Assembly (NCBI GenBank): GCA_032716605.1
Contig: CM064495.1
Coordinates: forward strand, 20,150,942 to 20,214,941
DNA length: 64,000 nucleotides
Direction: 5' to 3'
Source of the DNA: Paralithodes platypus
Lineage: Eukaryota; Arthropoda; Malacostraca; Decapoda; Lithodidae
The notes under the pieces were generated by a model. It did not search any database and was not told the DNA's origin. It saw only the letters and a program-made list of their open reading frames with translations. Both the position numbers and the translations under genes were made by a program. The number at the start of each line of letters is the position of its first letter. Position 1 is the first letter of the stretch. Of this stretch, positions 1 to 10,507 are shown in pieces.

Positions 1-470
1 GGGGCTTTCCCAATTTCAAGAATTGGACACCAACATGCCACGATCTGGTGTTCGTGGCCTATTCTTGGTCATTTCGGGTGACGGCTTAAGAATATTTTTG
101 AAGTGTCGTAAAATGTCTCACAATATCTTAACAAATACTGGAGCGGCCCAAAATGTTTTAATATGTTCAAGGAATTTCGTGGTGTCAGCCGATTTAATTT
201 AGTGTCGCAGGTGGTTAGTAAGTGGTTCTTAAATTAAAGTGTTTGATATTGTCACTGTAAAGTATGTTCTTTATTATCCTTTTAGTTTGGATAGCTCTCA
301 TCGAACAATTTAAGAATTAATTTCCGTTTCTTATGCAGAATCCTTTCCATAACATTTTGAAATACATTAGCTTAATGACTGTCAAACCCAGTTTAAAATT
401 TGTCTATAGCAATAACCTCTTTTAAATCGAGGTAATTGTTTTGTTTGGAGTGTTTGCATAATTTCCAACC
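1..470. other. Unassigned non-coding stretch
   Basis: AT-rich sequence with no frame, repeat or motif that I recognise. The RTE-like LINE begins near its right end. Confidence 0.4.
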
Positions 471-475
471 ATGGT

Positions 476-1260
476 ATGGGAGGGAGAAGAAGAGAAGTAG
501 TGCAGGAGGAGGTGGGGATCAGGAGGTCAGAAGTGTGGGAAGCCATGAAAAGAGTGAAGTTGTGGAAAGCACCAGGAACAGATGGAGTGTGTGGGGAAAT
601 GTTGAGGTATGGTGGTGAGATAGTGATAGAATGGGTATGGAAAATGTGCAAACTAGCATGGGAGAAGGGGAGTGCACCCGATGACTGGAAGACTGGCATA
701 ATAGTCCCCCTATATAAGGGCAAAGGGGAAAGAGGAGTGTGGAGGAGTGTGTGGTAACCACCGAGGAATATGTCTTCTAAGCGTAGTAGGGAAGGTATAC
801 AGTAGGTTAGTGATTGAAAGAGTGAGAGTGAGAACGGAGAAATGGATAGGCGACGAGCAGGGAGGTTTTAGGAAGGGAAGAAGGAGGATGTGTAGACCAG
901 ATCTGACCCTGAAGTGTCTTGTCGAGAAATATCTGGAGAAGAAACAAAAGGTGTATGTTGCCTTTATGGACTTGGAGAAGGCCTATGACAGAGTGGCTAG
1001 AGAAGGTTTGTGGAAAGTACTTAGAATATACGGAGTAGAGGGCAAGTTGCTGAAAGCAGTGAAGAGCATGTATGAGGGTGCAAAGGCGGCAGTACGTGTG
1101 GAGAGTGAGCAGAGCGAGTTCTTTGACCTAAATGTTGGTTTGAAACAGGGGTGTGTGATGTCCCCGTGGTTGTTTACTGTATATATGGATGGAGTCATGA
1201 AAGAAATACTATCAAGAGCAGTGGATGTTGGTGTATCGCTGAAAAGGGAGGGAATTGAGT
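476..1260 (+). pseudogene. RTE-like LINE reverse transcriptase, N-terminal part
   Basis: Two open frames joined by a frameshift near 745-757 encode the fingers and palm of a non-LTR reverse transcriptase. Visible motifs are KAPGTDGV (near residue 31 of the first frame), the NHRGICLLSVVGKV block, FRKGR, the catalytic-core block FMDLEKAYDRV and the LKQGCVMSPWLF block. The order and spacing match RTE-type LINEs, and the matching C-terminal half lies at 4563-5382. No endonuclease domain is seen upstream, so the copy is 5'-truncated. Reading continues as far as REGIE, where a minus-strand CR1-like LINE interrupts it. The clade name is inferred from motif style; the RT assignment itself is secure. 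Confidence 0.85.
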
Positions 1261-1262
1261 GT

Positions 1263-4200
1263 ACAAAGTACAAAGGAGTACAAAGGAAATCAAGCAACAA
1301 CAGATCTAGTGACCCTTCTAGGTTGCTTGTCCTCCAAAACACTGAGGATCAAGTGTCCAAACAGTGGTTTAGAGTGGGTAAGGGAACATTGGAAAGGGAA
1401 TTACTGCCCTGGAACTACTGTCCGTGGTAGGATTACAAAGTTAGTAGAGGACAGATGGGTTAGTAACTGAGGGGGGGATAAAATAAAGTTATTCATTTAC
1501 AAACGCAGTCAGTCGCGGGTTTGATGCGAGATATTTGTCTAGGCGGAGTTTAAATGAATCAACAGTGATGCAGTCTATAACGTTTCGGGGAAGCCCATTC
1601 CACAAGTTGACAACTCGATTGAAGAAGAAATTCTTAGATTCGTGCGAGTTAAAATATTTACCAATACTTTTGCAACCGTTTCCCTGCGTGTAATTAGATT
1701 GGTCGATAGTGAAGTACTTACTACAGTTAATATTGTCGATGCCTTTGATGATTTTGAACACTTGAATTAAGTCACCTCTTAATCTGCGCTGGGTTAAAGG
1801 AAATAGATTTAATTCTCTAAGACGCTCTTCGTATGGTTTGTTCTTTAGGCTAGGTATCATTTTGGTAACTCTACGTTGAACTCGTTCTAGCTTGTTTATA
1901 TCTTTTTGGTAATAAGGGCACCAGGATTGAACGCAGTATTCCAGAAGAGGGCGGACTAAGGAATTGTAAAGGGTTAGGATAACTTCTTTGGATTTATGCT
2001 CAATTGACCTGCCTATAAAGCCAATTATTTTGTTTGCCTTCTTAACAACTTCTGAACATTGTTGACTTTAGGTTACTCGATATTGTTATTCCCAGATCGG
2101 TTTCTCTGTTTACATTCTTAAGCTGAGTACCATTCATCGAATAGTTTTCTTTCTCATTTAGTTATCCGATATGTAGTACTTTACATTTATCCGCATTGAA
2201 ACTCATTTGCCAAATTTGGGCCCAACATGACAATTTATCTAGATTGTGTTGCATATCGTCAACTTGTTCTTTTGAGAGTACGCTATTTGCAATTTTTGTA
2301 TCGTCAGCAAATTTTGAGATTGTACAGGTGAGACCCTCATCTATGTTGTTGATGTAAATTAGAAAGAGAATTGGTCCTAGTACCGATCCCTGGGGTACCC
2401 CGCTACTTACATTGGTCCATTTAGATGCCTTACCGTTTATGACTACTCTTTGCTTTCTGTTGCTGAGCCAATTTTCTATCCATTTCAACACACCGTCCTG
2501 TATTCCATGCGCTTTAAGTTTTAGCAGTAAACTTTTGTGGGGAACTTTGTCAAAGGCCTTTTGAAAATCAAGGTATATAATATCTACAGCTTTACTCTCA
2601 TCGTAGAGGTTGAGGATATCGTGGAAGAAGTCTAAGAGGTTTGTTAAACAGGAACGTTTTTTACGAAAGCCGTGTTGAGTATCTTTAAGTATGTTATTTT
2701 CCTCTATGTGATTTACGAGTCTGTCTCGTATGACCGTTTCTAGCATTTTACATACAACTGAGGTTAAGCTAATTGGACGATAGTTACAGGGTAGGGATTT
2801 GCTGCCTTTCTTGAATATCGGTGTTACGTTGGCTAGCTTCCACTGATCAGGGATAGTTCCAGACTGCAAGGATTTATTGAATAGTAATGTCAGTGGTTTG
2901 GAGAGCTCATCCTTAGCTTCCTTTAGAACTCTAGGCGAGATTGTATCAGGTCCAGGCGTTTTATTTACCTTGAGTTTATCTTAAACAATTCAATACTTCT
3001 CTCTCTGTAACGGTGATATTGCTTAGAACATCTGAATTACCAATCTCAATCTGAATCGGCGATGGTGTAGGGATATCACTGAGGTCTTCTGTTGTAAAAA
3101 CTGATGCAAAGAAGGTATTGAGGGCATTACTCATTTGTACTTCGTCTTTGGTGTATTCTCCATTTTCATCGACTAACCGTCCAACAGTTGAAGTAACTAC
3201 TTTTTTCTTTCTGATATAACTATAGAATTCTTTCGGGTTTGTTTTACTTTGATTCGCAATATGTAACTCTAAGGTCTTTTTACTTTGCTTAATTAACTTT
3301 TTGGCTTTGCGTCGTAGCTCTAGAAATTTCACCCGTTCTTCGTCATTTTGTGAGGTTTTAATCTATCATTAGCAAATTTTTTAGCAAGCAGGCATTTTGA
3401 AATATCTTTATTCCACCATTTGGGCTTATTATTATGGCCTGGACGCCGTATTTTCGATGGTATGCAGTCTTGCACTGCTTTTAGGTAAGTGGTTGCGAAT
3501 AACTTCCAAGATGTATTTATGCCGTTATTGTTAATTAAAAAGCTCCAGTCAGTTTCTTTAAACATAGCTCTAAGTTTATGGAAGTTTGCTTTCTTGAAAT
3601 TAGGGACTTTTTCGATGCTACTATTTGGTTCGTTACTAGTAAACTTTAAAGTGAAAGTTATCGTACGATGGTCGCTGTTACTGAATTCATCACCAACATT
3701 CAAATTCTCTATCAATTCTTCTTTTGTTGCAAGTACAATGTCAAGAACGTTATTACCACGGGGCGGCATTCGAACAAATTGATAAAGCGAACTCTCTTGC
3801 AAGTTCGTATACAAGTCATGTCCGGAGTGTGAAGTAAGAGTATCGCCCCACTTGGTCACAGGTAAATTAAAGTCGCCAAAAATTACGGTATCTTGTGAGT
3901 TACTTACATCTGCAATTTGTTCGTAAATTTCTCGGTCAGTTTGCACTGATTGAGCTGGAGGTCTGTATATTAACGCAAGTATTATTGTTGTACCTTTATT
4001 ATTCTTTATTAGCACAAAAGGTGTGTCGACGTTCACAATTTGAGGTTTTGACAAGAGGGTAGGGGTTTTTTCTTTGATATAAAGTAAAACGCCACCTCCA
4101 TTTCGATTTATTCGGCTTTTCTCAAACATTACACAACCGGGAAGTGAATACTCTGCTAAAAAGTCTCTATCTTCTGTATTGAGCCAAGATTCTGTTATGC

Positions 4201-4532
4201 CAATCACATCATAATTTTCTGTAAACACTAGCTCCTCTAAATCTGAAAATTTATTGCGTATGCTACGAGCGTTTGCATAGAAAACCTTTAAATTTGTTAT
4301 TTTAGAACTCACGGAACGCTCTTTAATAAACGCTCTTTTTGGTTCTTGTCGGATCTACATTTATGTTCATGGCTGTCCTCGGTCCTCGCTGTCTTCGGTC
4401 CTTATCGCTGGTGGTCCTCGGTTGCCTCTGTTTTTGCTTGGCGTTGATGATTTATGTCATTTCATTGCTGCCTTCTTCTCGGATGGCGTTTTTTGATCCA
4501 TGGCTGCGGACTGCCTGCTTCGTGTAGGAGAC
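1263..4532 (-). mobile_element. CR1-like LINE, family A, copy 1, inserted in the RTE-like element
   Basis: A nearly complete minus-strand non-LTR element lies inside the RTE coding region. Its 3' UTR (about 1263-1488) matches the 3' UTR of the second copy at 31092-31305. The 3' end carries short repeats around TACAAAG/GTACAAAGGA, as is usual for CR1 tails. GAGTG occurs on both sides (1258-1262 and 4563-4567) and could be a short target duplication. Upstream of ORF2, at 4313-4532, the minus strand holds a broken frame starting MDQKTPSEKK, which may be leader or the end of ORF1. The insertion must be younger than the RTE copy it splits. Confidence 0.85.
1489..4312 (-). pseudogene. CR1-A copy 1 ORF2 (endonuclease and reverse transcriptase), broken
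   Basis: Minus-strand frames 4312-3329, 3332-2976, 2869-2162 and 1860-1489 together form one ORF2. The N-terminal apurinic-type endonuclease shows YANARSIRNK, GITESWLN, ALIYRPP, FGDFNLP and SNSDHRTI. The RT shows [61 protein letters not shown] and FADDT. The C-terminal piece has YEERLRELNLFPLTQRRLRGD, a typical CR1 ending. At least four frameshifts break it. It is highly similar to copy 2 (28386-31091), which serves as reference for the breaks. Confidence 0.9.
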
Positions 4533-4580
4533 GAAGCTACCTATGTGGAAGCTACCTATGTGGAGTGGAAGCTACCTATA
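4533..4580. repeat. Triplicated 12-mer at the LINE insertion junction
   Basis: GAAGCTACCTAT starts at 4533, 4548 and 4568; only the last belongs to the RTE frame (codons for KLPI). The extra copies lie between the 5' end of the CR1-like element and the resumed RTE sequence, so they arose with or after the insertion. Confidence 0.7.
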
Positions 4581-5382
4581 CTGCTGTTTGCGGATGATAC
4601 AGTTCTGATGAGTGATAATTAATGGGAGTTGCAGGGTCTGGTAAATGAGTTTGGAACAGTGTGCGAAAAACGGAATTTGAAGGTAAATGCAGGGAAGAGC
4701 AAGGTTATGGTCTTCGAAAGGGGTGAAGTCACAGAGTGTGAGGTGAAGCTGAACGGTCAGGCTATGGAGATCGTCAACTCTTCTAAGTATCTGGGCAGTG
4801 TGTTGAGTAAAGATGGGACTATGGATGAAGAAGTGCGGAGAGGGTACAAACAGGGGAAGAGGGTTGTAGAGGAACGCTGAAAGCAGTAACAAGAAATAGG
4901 GTGGTCAGTATGGAAGTGAAGAAGTCCTTGCATGACAGTGTGGTAATCCCGACACTGACTTACGGAAGCGAAGCATGGACGTTGGTTGAGAGACTCAGAC
5001 CAAGAGTGAGAGCAGTGGAAATGAATTACTTAAGGAGTGCGTGCGGAGTTACATGGAGGGATAGACAGACTAATGAGGAAGTAAGAAGGAGGTGTGGTGT
5101 GGAGGTAGATGTGCTGGAAAGTGTGAAAATTAACAACTTGAGATGGTTCGGCCATATGGAACGTATGGAAAGCGAGAGAATGACTAAGAGGGTGTACGAG
5201 AGCGAGGTGGAGGGACAAAGAGGGAGAGGTAGACCGAATGAGAGGTGGAAGGATGGAGTGAGGAAGTACATGAACGAAGGCGGTGCTGGTTGGGGGAGGG
5301 GCGTCGACTGACTGTTGACAGAGGTGCGTGGGGGCGGTTCGTTCGTGTCCACCCCTTCGGGGATCACGGCGTCAGGCAATAG
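4563..5382 (+). pseudogene. RTE-like LINE reverse transcriptase, C-terminal part
   Basis: This continues the frame broken at 1260. KLPILLFADDTVLM holds the catalytic DD, and a stop follows at about 4618. The next frame (4629-4880) has LKVNAGKSKVMVF and SSKYLGSVLSKDG. Frame 4901-5311 has YGSEAWTL, LRWFGHMERM and GQRGRGRPNERW, the C-terminal signature of RTE-type elements. After a frameshift near 5290 the reading continues to a TAG at 5380-5382. The tail is a short ATAG repeat (5379-5391) with almost no 3' UTR, also RTE-like. Confidence 0.85.
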
Positions 5383-5474
5383 ATAGATAGAAAATTTTAT
5401 ATGTTAGTTCATTGTCTGAAAAAGGAATTTTCGACATTTCTATGAACACCAAAGGTCCAGCCATCGATCTTTAA

Positions 5475-5838
5475 GGGGGGATGGTTCACTTTTTGGTAGA
5501 TTTTTCATTTATTTATTATTATTTTTTAGTTTCCTCCCTAGACCTCCATCAAACTTAAAAAAACATCCATCAAATCCCCCTTCTAGATTAATTTGTACAT
5601 TTTTCGGTAGAAAAATTTCCCGGCCGAAGGCCGGTTACTCTTAAGATTACAGGCTCGCTATCGCTCGCCAGGAAAACATTGACACCTACATGGCACAAAA
5701 GGTCTTAAAACTGACAACGAAATGGGGCAAAAGGTATTAAAATCGCCAAACTAATGGGCCGAACGTCATAAAATCTGAAAATTATAGGGGGTAAGCATGA
5801 GGAAGAAGGGTGACCAGAAAAACAGCCCATGTCCCCTC
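5475..5838. mobile_element. TTAA-flanked MITE, family X, copy 1
   Basis: A 364-bp non-coding unit is bounded by TTAA at 5471-5474 and 5839-5842. The ends are imperfect inverted repeats (GGGGGGATGG against GAGGGGACATGG, each followed by a T-run). The interior has the hairpin TTTCGGTAGAAA plus CCGGCCGAAGGCCGG and a GCTCGCTATCGCTCGCC block. A second copy with the same TTAA borders is at 21679-22046 and a diverged third near 22222-22890. TTAA targets are typical of piggyBac-like elements, but no transposase is present to prove it. Confidence 0.65.
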
Positions 5839-5842
5839 TTAA

Positions 5843-6598
5843 TGAATCTGTGGGACTCCAATTGTGATATTTACCCAGTTTTGCAGGTTTGCAGTAGCTT
5901 TCGATGATAATTCGAAATTTGATATTTCATAGGAGAGACCAAAGGGTTACCTTTACTACACAACGAATTTTCAAGAACCTTATAGATATTGTTGCACGAA
6001 CACTTAATCTGTACCAGATAATTAGGCTAAATATAATACTCCGAGTTCTCACTAGTGGAGGGAACATTAAATGTGAACCATATTTGGGTTGTTTAATTTC
6101 TTAAGTATTATGTTCGGATCCCCATTTGTAGCCGGTGATTTGTTCTAGCGTGTTATTGTGATTTTCATGGGAGTTAATTTAGTATGTCCTATCTCAAACA
6201 TTCCCTCTCTTGTATTAAAATATCACATTGCTTTCAACATAGCTCTGTCTGACTGGCTGTCTCTCCCTTTCTCTCTTTTTTTCCTCCTTCCATTCGAGTT
6301 CACCTTTTTACCCGTCCAGTGCTTTATCTCCGTCTGTCAGTCAAGGAAATGAGTCTGTCTTCTCCATTGACTCTTATCTCGTCTTCTCTCTATTATAAGT
6401 CTCTCTCTCTCTCTCTCCCCCCCTTTCTTTCCACCTCCTTATAATAGACATCAAAATCAGCCCTCCAAAGAAAGCACACCTTTGATTCACCTGCAACTGA
6501 ACACAACAAAAGGCAGAGAAACGACCAACATCTTATGGCACTATTCCCTCTCACTCTCTGTACATAATTATATATGTACATTTATCTATCTATCTATA
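5843..6598. other. Unassigned non-coding stretch with a CT tract
   Basis: There is a pyrimidine tract at about 6386-6428. No coding region or repeat family is recognised; short open frames here are unsupported. Confidence 0.4.
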
Positions 6599-6602
6599 TA
6601 CA

Positions 6603-6652
<50 letters not shown>
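6599..6652. repeat. (TA)n microsatellite
   Basis: An almost pure TA run borders the left arm of the large inverted repeat. Confidence 0.95.
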
Positions 6653-6654
<2 letters not shown>

Positions 6655-7015
6655 ATATTAGTGTAGCCAGGGAGGATATTTCTTTCAGGCAGGTGAGATT
6701 AAAATAATAGGCACAGTTTGCATTATTGAGTTTTTTATTGATACTCTCAATTTTTCGTATAGTTTTTCTGGTATTTTCAGGAAGTTGGTAAAGGAGGTTT
6801 GCAAATGGTTCCGACGTTTCAATGGGCGCAGCCATCATTATCAAGGAGAAGTGAAGTTAGAAGGTGATAAGTCGAGTTTATATAGGCGATACAAGATCAA
6901 AAGAGGGATTATTGTGTGCTAGCTGCACGCTGGTTGGCTAACCTAAGACTAGTTCTGGTAGGCTGGCCGGACGCAGGAGTGGGCGGGGCCTCTGCGTCGT
7001 TCATCTGCGTGTGTG
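6653..7015 (-). mobile_element. Penelope-type terminal unit, left arm of a 334-bp inverted repeat
   Basis: Positions 6682-7015 are the inverse of 7111-7444, equal in length and, as far as I can read, nearly identical. Read on the minus strand, the unit has a GC box (GGGCGGGGCC), a TATA box (complement of 6878-6884) and a hairpin motif TTGATAATG...TGAAACG (6813-6845). A frame from about 6844 follows, with NLLYQLPENTRK and ANCAYYFNLTCLKE, then ISSLATLIS and the (TA)n. This arm extends about 30 bp beyond the right arm before TA begins. Assignment to a Penelope-like terminal repeat rests on the motif style and is inference. Confidence 0.5.
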
Positions 7016-7443
7016 TACTTTAAACACACAAGCGGAATACAGCCAGATCCTACCCTCGGCACGCCTTTCCACAGCGAGGCCCCCCATGATGCCCCCAGGA
7101 ATGCCCCCTCCACACACGCAGATGAACGACGCAGAGGCCCCGCCCACTCCTGCGTCCGGCCAGCCTACCAGAACTAGTCTTAGGTTAGCCAACCAGCGTG
7201 CAGCTAGCACACAATAATCCCTCTTTTGATCTTGTATCGCCTATATAAACTCGACTTATCACCTTCTAACTTCACTTCTCCTTGATAATGATGGCTGCGC
7301 CCATTGAAACGTCGGAACCATTTGCAAACCTCCTTTACCAACTTCCTGAAAATACCAGAAAAACTATACGAAAAATTGAGAGTATCAATAAAAAACTCAA
7401 TAATGCAAACTGTGCCTATTATTTTAATCTCACCTGCCTGAAA

Positions 7444-7444
<1 letters not shown>
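6682..7444. repeat. Large inverted repeat, arms 334 bp, spacer 95 bp
   Basis: The arms are 6682-7015 and 7111-7444, and the spacer is 7016-7110. Equal arm lengths mean there are no net indels between them. The structure lies between two (TA)n tracts. It puts two copies of the same promoter-bearing unit head to head. Confidence 0.9.

Positions 7445-7445
<1 letters not shown>
7111..7445 (+). mobile_element. Penelope-type terminal unit, right arm
   Basis: In plus orientation the order is GC-rich block with CCCCGCCC (near 7140), TATATAA at 7242-7248, hairpin motif at 7281-7313, then a frame from 7282. The 50-odd residues include NLLYQLPENTRK, IESINKKLNNA and YYFNLTCLKE, after which (TA)n begins. 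The unit at 19962-20765 (minus strand) repeats the same order with the same TATA-to-hairpin spacing (about 35 bp) and a related peptide at the same place. Confidence 0.5.
7242..7313 (+). promoter_or_regulatory. TATA box and downstream hairpin motif (hammerhead-like core)
   Basis: TATATAA at 7242-7248 lies about 35 bp before CTTGATAATG (7281-7290), so transcription would start near the motif. The motif is a short GC-rich hairpin followed by TGAAACGTC. Penelope-like elements are known to carry hammerhead ribozyme motifs with CUGAUGA and GAAA cores. Here the first half is altered, so catalysis is doubtful. Confidence 0.4.

Positions 7446-7516
<71 letters not shown>
7445..7516. repeat. (TA)n microsatellite
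   Basis: A pure TA run of about 70 bp directly abuts the right arm of the inverted repeat. Confidence 0.95.
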
Positions 7517-7520
<4 letters not shown>

Positions 7521-7603
7521 CTTCCAATACAATACGAGTTTATTTTGTATCATTGTAGTACATAGATTGCACCTGTGTCGTTCTTTCCGAAGACATATTA
7601 AAT

Positions 7604-7960
7604 CTTGAATGGGACAATAAGGGAATACATGTTAGCATAGAATACCCAGGCAATCTCAGATTCGCTGATGATATCGTTTTTTTTTTTCAGCGATTCGGGG
7701 GAAGAGTTACAACAAATGATGGAAGATTTACACAGAGAAAGCCTAAAGGTAGGGGTGAAAATTAATAGAAAGAAAAACTTAAATTATGTTTAATCATCTT
7801 GTGCAACTACAACAAATAAAAATAGAAGATGCCGTGATAGAAGCAGTTAAAGACTACATAGGATATACAGGTACCTAGGCCAGGTCACTCTAGAAAAACC
7901 AAATTGAGGATAGGCACGGGATGGCATGCAGAGCTCTAGTATGACCATCAAGCTACCCTT
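7604..7960 (+). pseudogene. Second RTE-like reverse transcriptase fragment
   Basis: The plus frame reads EYPGNLRFADDIVF, then SDSGEELQQMMEDLHRES, KVGVKINRKK and, after frameshifts, DYIYLGQV-like sequence. These are the palm (FADD) and thumb blocks of an RTE/BovB-style RT. It differs from the RTE copy at 476-5382, so it is another family. A run of nine T at about 7677 disrupts the frame just after FADDIV. Both ends are truncated. Confidence 0.7.
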
Positions 7961-8189
7961 TTCATTAAAAAAAATACAGCGATGCCATTCGCTCCACTTT
8001 TTTCAACTACGGGACCGCCCCCCCACCCTCCCCAGACATTTTTTGTGGGGTCAAATATATATGGCTCGATGCGCACGAACATTCCCTACACGTTGATGTA
8101 CTTTTCATCGATATTTGCAAGGGGCGCCCAAATCGTCATACCTCCGCACAGGGATGCCTGTATACTATAGGGGCTTCACAGCGGAGAGG
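7961..8189. other. Unassigned non-coding stretch
   Basis: No motif, repeat family or supported frame was recognised here. Confidence 0.35.
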
Positions 8190-8760
8190 TTAATAAGGTT
8201 GTTAGCATCTAGATAGCATACAATCATATTTCAAACTATTGCTTCGAGCAGCTTGCATATTATTGAGGTGAGGCTTATTGGGCGATAGTTTCTGGGCAGA
8301 GCTTTATTTCCTTTTGTAAAAATGAGTGTTACGTTAGCTAATTTCCATTCTTTGGGGACTTTATTGTTTTATTGGTTTTTAGTTTTGATATGGCATCGGA
8401 GATGCCTGTGTTTGTAATTTCAGTATCGCATGCATTGAAGTTATTTATTTGAACTGGCGTAATATGAGGAACAGAGTAATGTTTTCCTGAGTACACACTT
8501 ACGCACAAAAGCTATTGAGCGTGTTGCACATTTGAATTATGTCATCAATTTGTTCCTCTCTTTCATCAACTATCGGGCCAATTGTGGAGGTAAATACTTG
8601 TTTACATCTGATATAGCTATACAACTCTTTTGGATTTGACTTGCTTAAGGTGCAGTATGATTTTATTTTTTTTGTTTTGCTCTGTTCAATTAATTGCTTT
8701 GCTTTACGACGAAGTTTGGTGAAATTTTCCCAATTATTTTTACATTTGGTGTGGTAGAAT
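8190..8760 (-). pseudogene. Diverged CR1-like ORF2 fragment
   Basis: Minus-strand frames contain KLRRKAKQLIEQSK, KSNPKELYSYIRCKQVFTSTIGP and QMCNTLNSFCA, the linker between endonuclease and RT in CR1-A. Further along, EWKLANVTLIF and NYRPISLTSI-like codons cover the start of the RT. It aligns in order with family A but is clearly more diverged. It is truncated at both ends and frame-broken. Confidence 0.75.
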
Positions 8761-8774
8761 GTTTGTATGTATAT

Positions 8775-8945
8775 GAAGAAGACAAAAGGCAAAGCTGCCT
8801 GCAACAAGTGACTGAATAGAAGGAGGAGGTGCTTGTGAGAGCTAGCTGGATTACTCTCTGTGTAGGTGAGACACAAGTAGAAACAGTGAGGGCTCCCCAG
8901 GGTATTGCTCTGCTTGATTGGTGTCTACAATCTCTCCAGCAACAA
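8775..8945. repeat. Dispersed repeat R, copy 1
   Basis: The segment from about 8815 (AGGAGGAGGTGCTTGTGAGAG) through GATTACTCTCTGTGTAGG, AGAAACAGTG and GATTGGTGTCTACAAT recurs at about 16068-16240 in the same orientation and order, with about 60 bp of extra sequence in the second copy. Bases 8775-8812 resemble the complement of the family D LINE 3' end. Its nature is unknown. Confidence 0.6.
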
Positions 8946-9039
8946 ATTGCAGACAAAGTTGTTCCACTAGAGGTCTCAGTAGCAAACAAAGTGATTACAC
9001 TTGAGGTCTTAGTTGAAAGCCTACATCTTTTCTATCCTA

Positions 9040-10035
9040 AATGACCTGGAGCAGTTAGTTCAGCACCCCACTTGTATCCATGACCACATTGGAGGTCAGC
9101 CCAACATTCTTGACTTATTCCTAAACTCTAATTCTTCTACATAAACTGTAAATACTTTCTATTCATTGGGCTCCTCCAATCATAATCTTATCTCTGTTAC
9201 CTGTCCTGTCTCTCTGGCGCAGCCATCTGACCCTCCCGGCCGCCTGCGCTTATGGCACTTTGGCGCTGCTGAATGGGAGGCTCTTCGGTAGTACTTCCTT
9301 AATTTTCCATGGAATTATTTTTGCTTCCGTGACCGGGGACCCTCAGAGTGTGCTGAGCGCATTTCGGAGGTGATCGTCTCTCTTGGAAAGATCATGTCAC
9401 CACTCTTTCTAAAAGAGCTTCCTAGAAGTTTCGTTTGATCATCTATCTCCGTGGGTTCTTTACCCCTGTACAGCTTCTTGCTCTGTAAAGGTGTACAGCG
9501 CACCCATGTATCGAATACTGTTCGAATGTTTGGGGAGGTTCATCCCATATCGCACATCTCAAAAGGGTCGGGTCTATACCATTTAGTCTCATCAACTCAC
9601 CTCCTCTTGCTCCACAAAAAGAAAGAAGGTATTTCTCTACAATCTCTCCTTACACGCTGTAATGTTGCATTTCTCTTACTCTTCTACCGATGCAACAATA
9701 ATCAGTGATCTTCAGAGCTCTCTCAGTGTATACAGTACTTCCTCCCTAACGGAGAGTGAGTGGCACTCACCTATCAATGCATTTTAGCCTGCATTTTAAC
9801 TCTCTAACCCAAGAGTGAAGCAATTTTCCCAGTCTTTCTTCTACTCAACAAGTAAACTCTGGAACTCTCTCCTTCAATATATCTTTCCCTCATCCTATGA
9901 CTTAGACTGCTTCAAGCTCCTTGTGTCTAGGCATTTTGACTCTAGCACACCTTGAATTTAGCTCCCTCTCACTCTTTCAACTTTGGTGGAGGGGGACACT
10001 TGTTACAAGCAACTTTGCCATTTACACACAAGAAA
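9040..10035 (+). pseudogene. Family D (Jockey-group) LINE with internal deletion
   Basis: The plus strand first gives the end of an endonuclease domain ([28 protein letters not shown]), then at about 9378 jumps to the region after the RT core (SLGKIMSP, resembling SLERSYYH/SWKDH of other copies). A frame with FLLCKGVQRTHVSNT and CNVAFLLLFYR follows, then a 3' UTR ending near 10035. The whole RT palm is missing, so this is an internally deleted, frame-broken copy. The family recurs at 10508-12230, 31720-32393, 36453-36862 and 42499-42940. Confidence 0.7.
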
Positions 10036-10507
10036 AAAGAGTCTTAGTTTACAGGGGCACCAAGATGGTAGTTGGCTAATCTCTCTCTGCAGGATGTCTA
10101 ATGAATACCCTCAGAACCTATTATGTTTGGAGAAAATTGGGATTGGTGAGTTCTTCTAACGGGGAGAAACTAAGAAGTCTCAATATAAGTACAATAGAAA
10201 AACAAGCCGAGTTATACAATAGGTACAAAACAACACTTTATTTATGATACACAAATAATGGGGTCTCACACAACGAAACTGAAAGTTATCATCAAATTAA
10301 GAATAATACACAAAGTTCAATAACATAAGATATCAAATTTAGCTGAGTTAGGGCTCAAATATAGACATTCTTGAATTGTGAAATTCAGGTATTTCTTGAA
10401 TAGTGGAGAATGAAATTTAAGGAATTAATTAGGTCCTTAGACTTAATCAAAGATTAGGCCTACTTATAAGCACAATAATATTAATACAATAATAATATAG
10501 AATAATT
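10036..10507. other. Unassigned AT-rich stretch
   Basis: No coding or repeat signal was recognised between two family D LINE copies. Confidence 0.4.

Noticed and set aside
7011..7217. Proline-rich frame in the spacer of the inverted repeat
   Set aside because: It runs through the GC-rich arm and has no support; the opposite strand is equally open.
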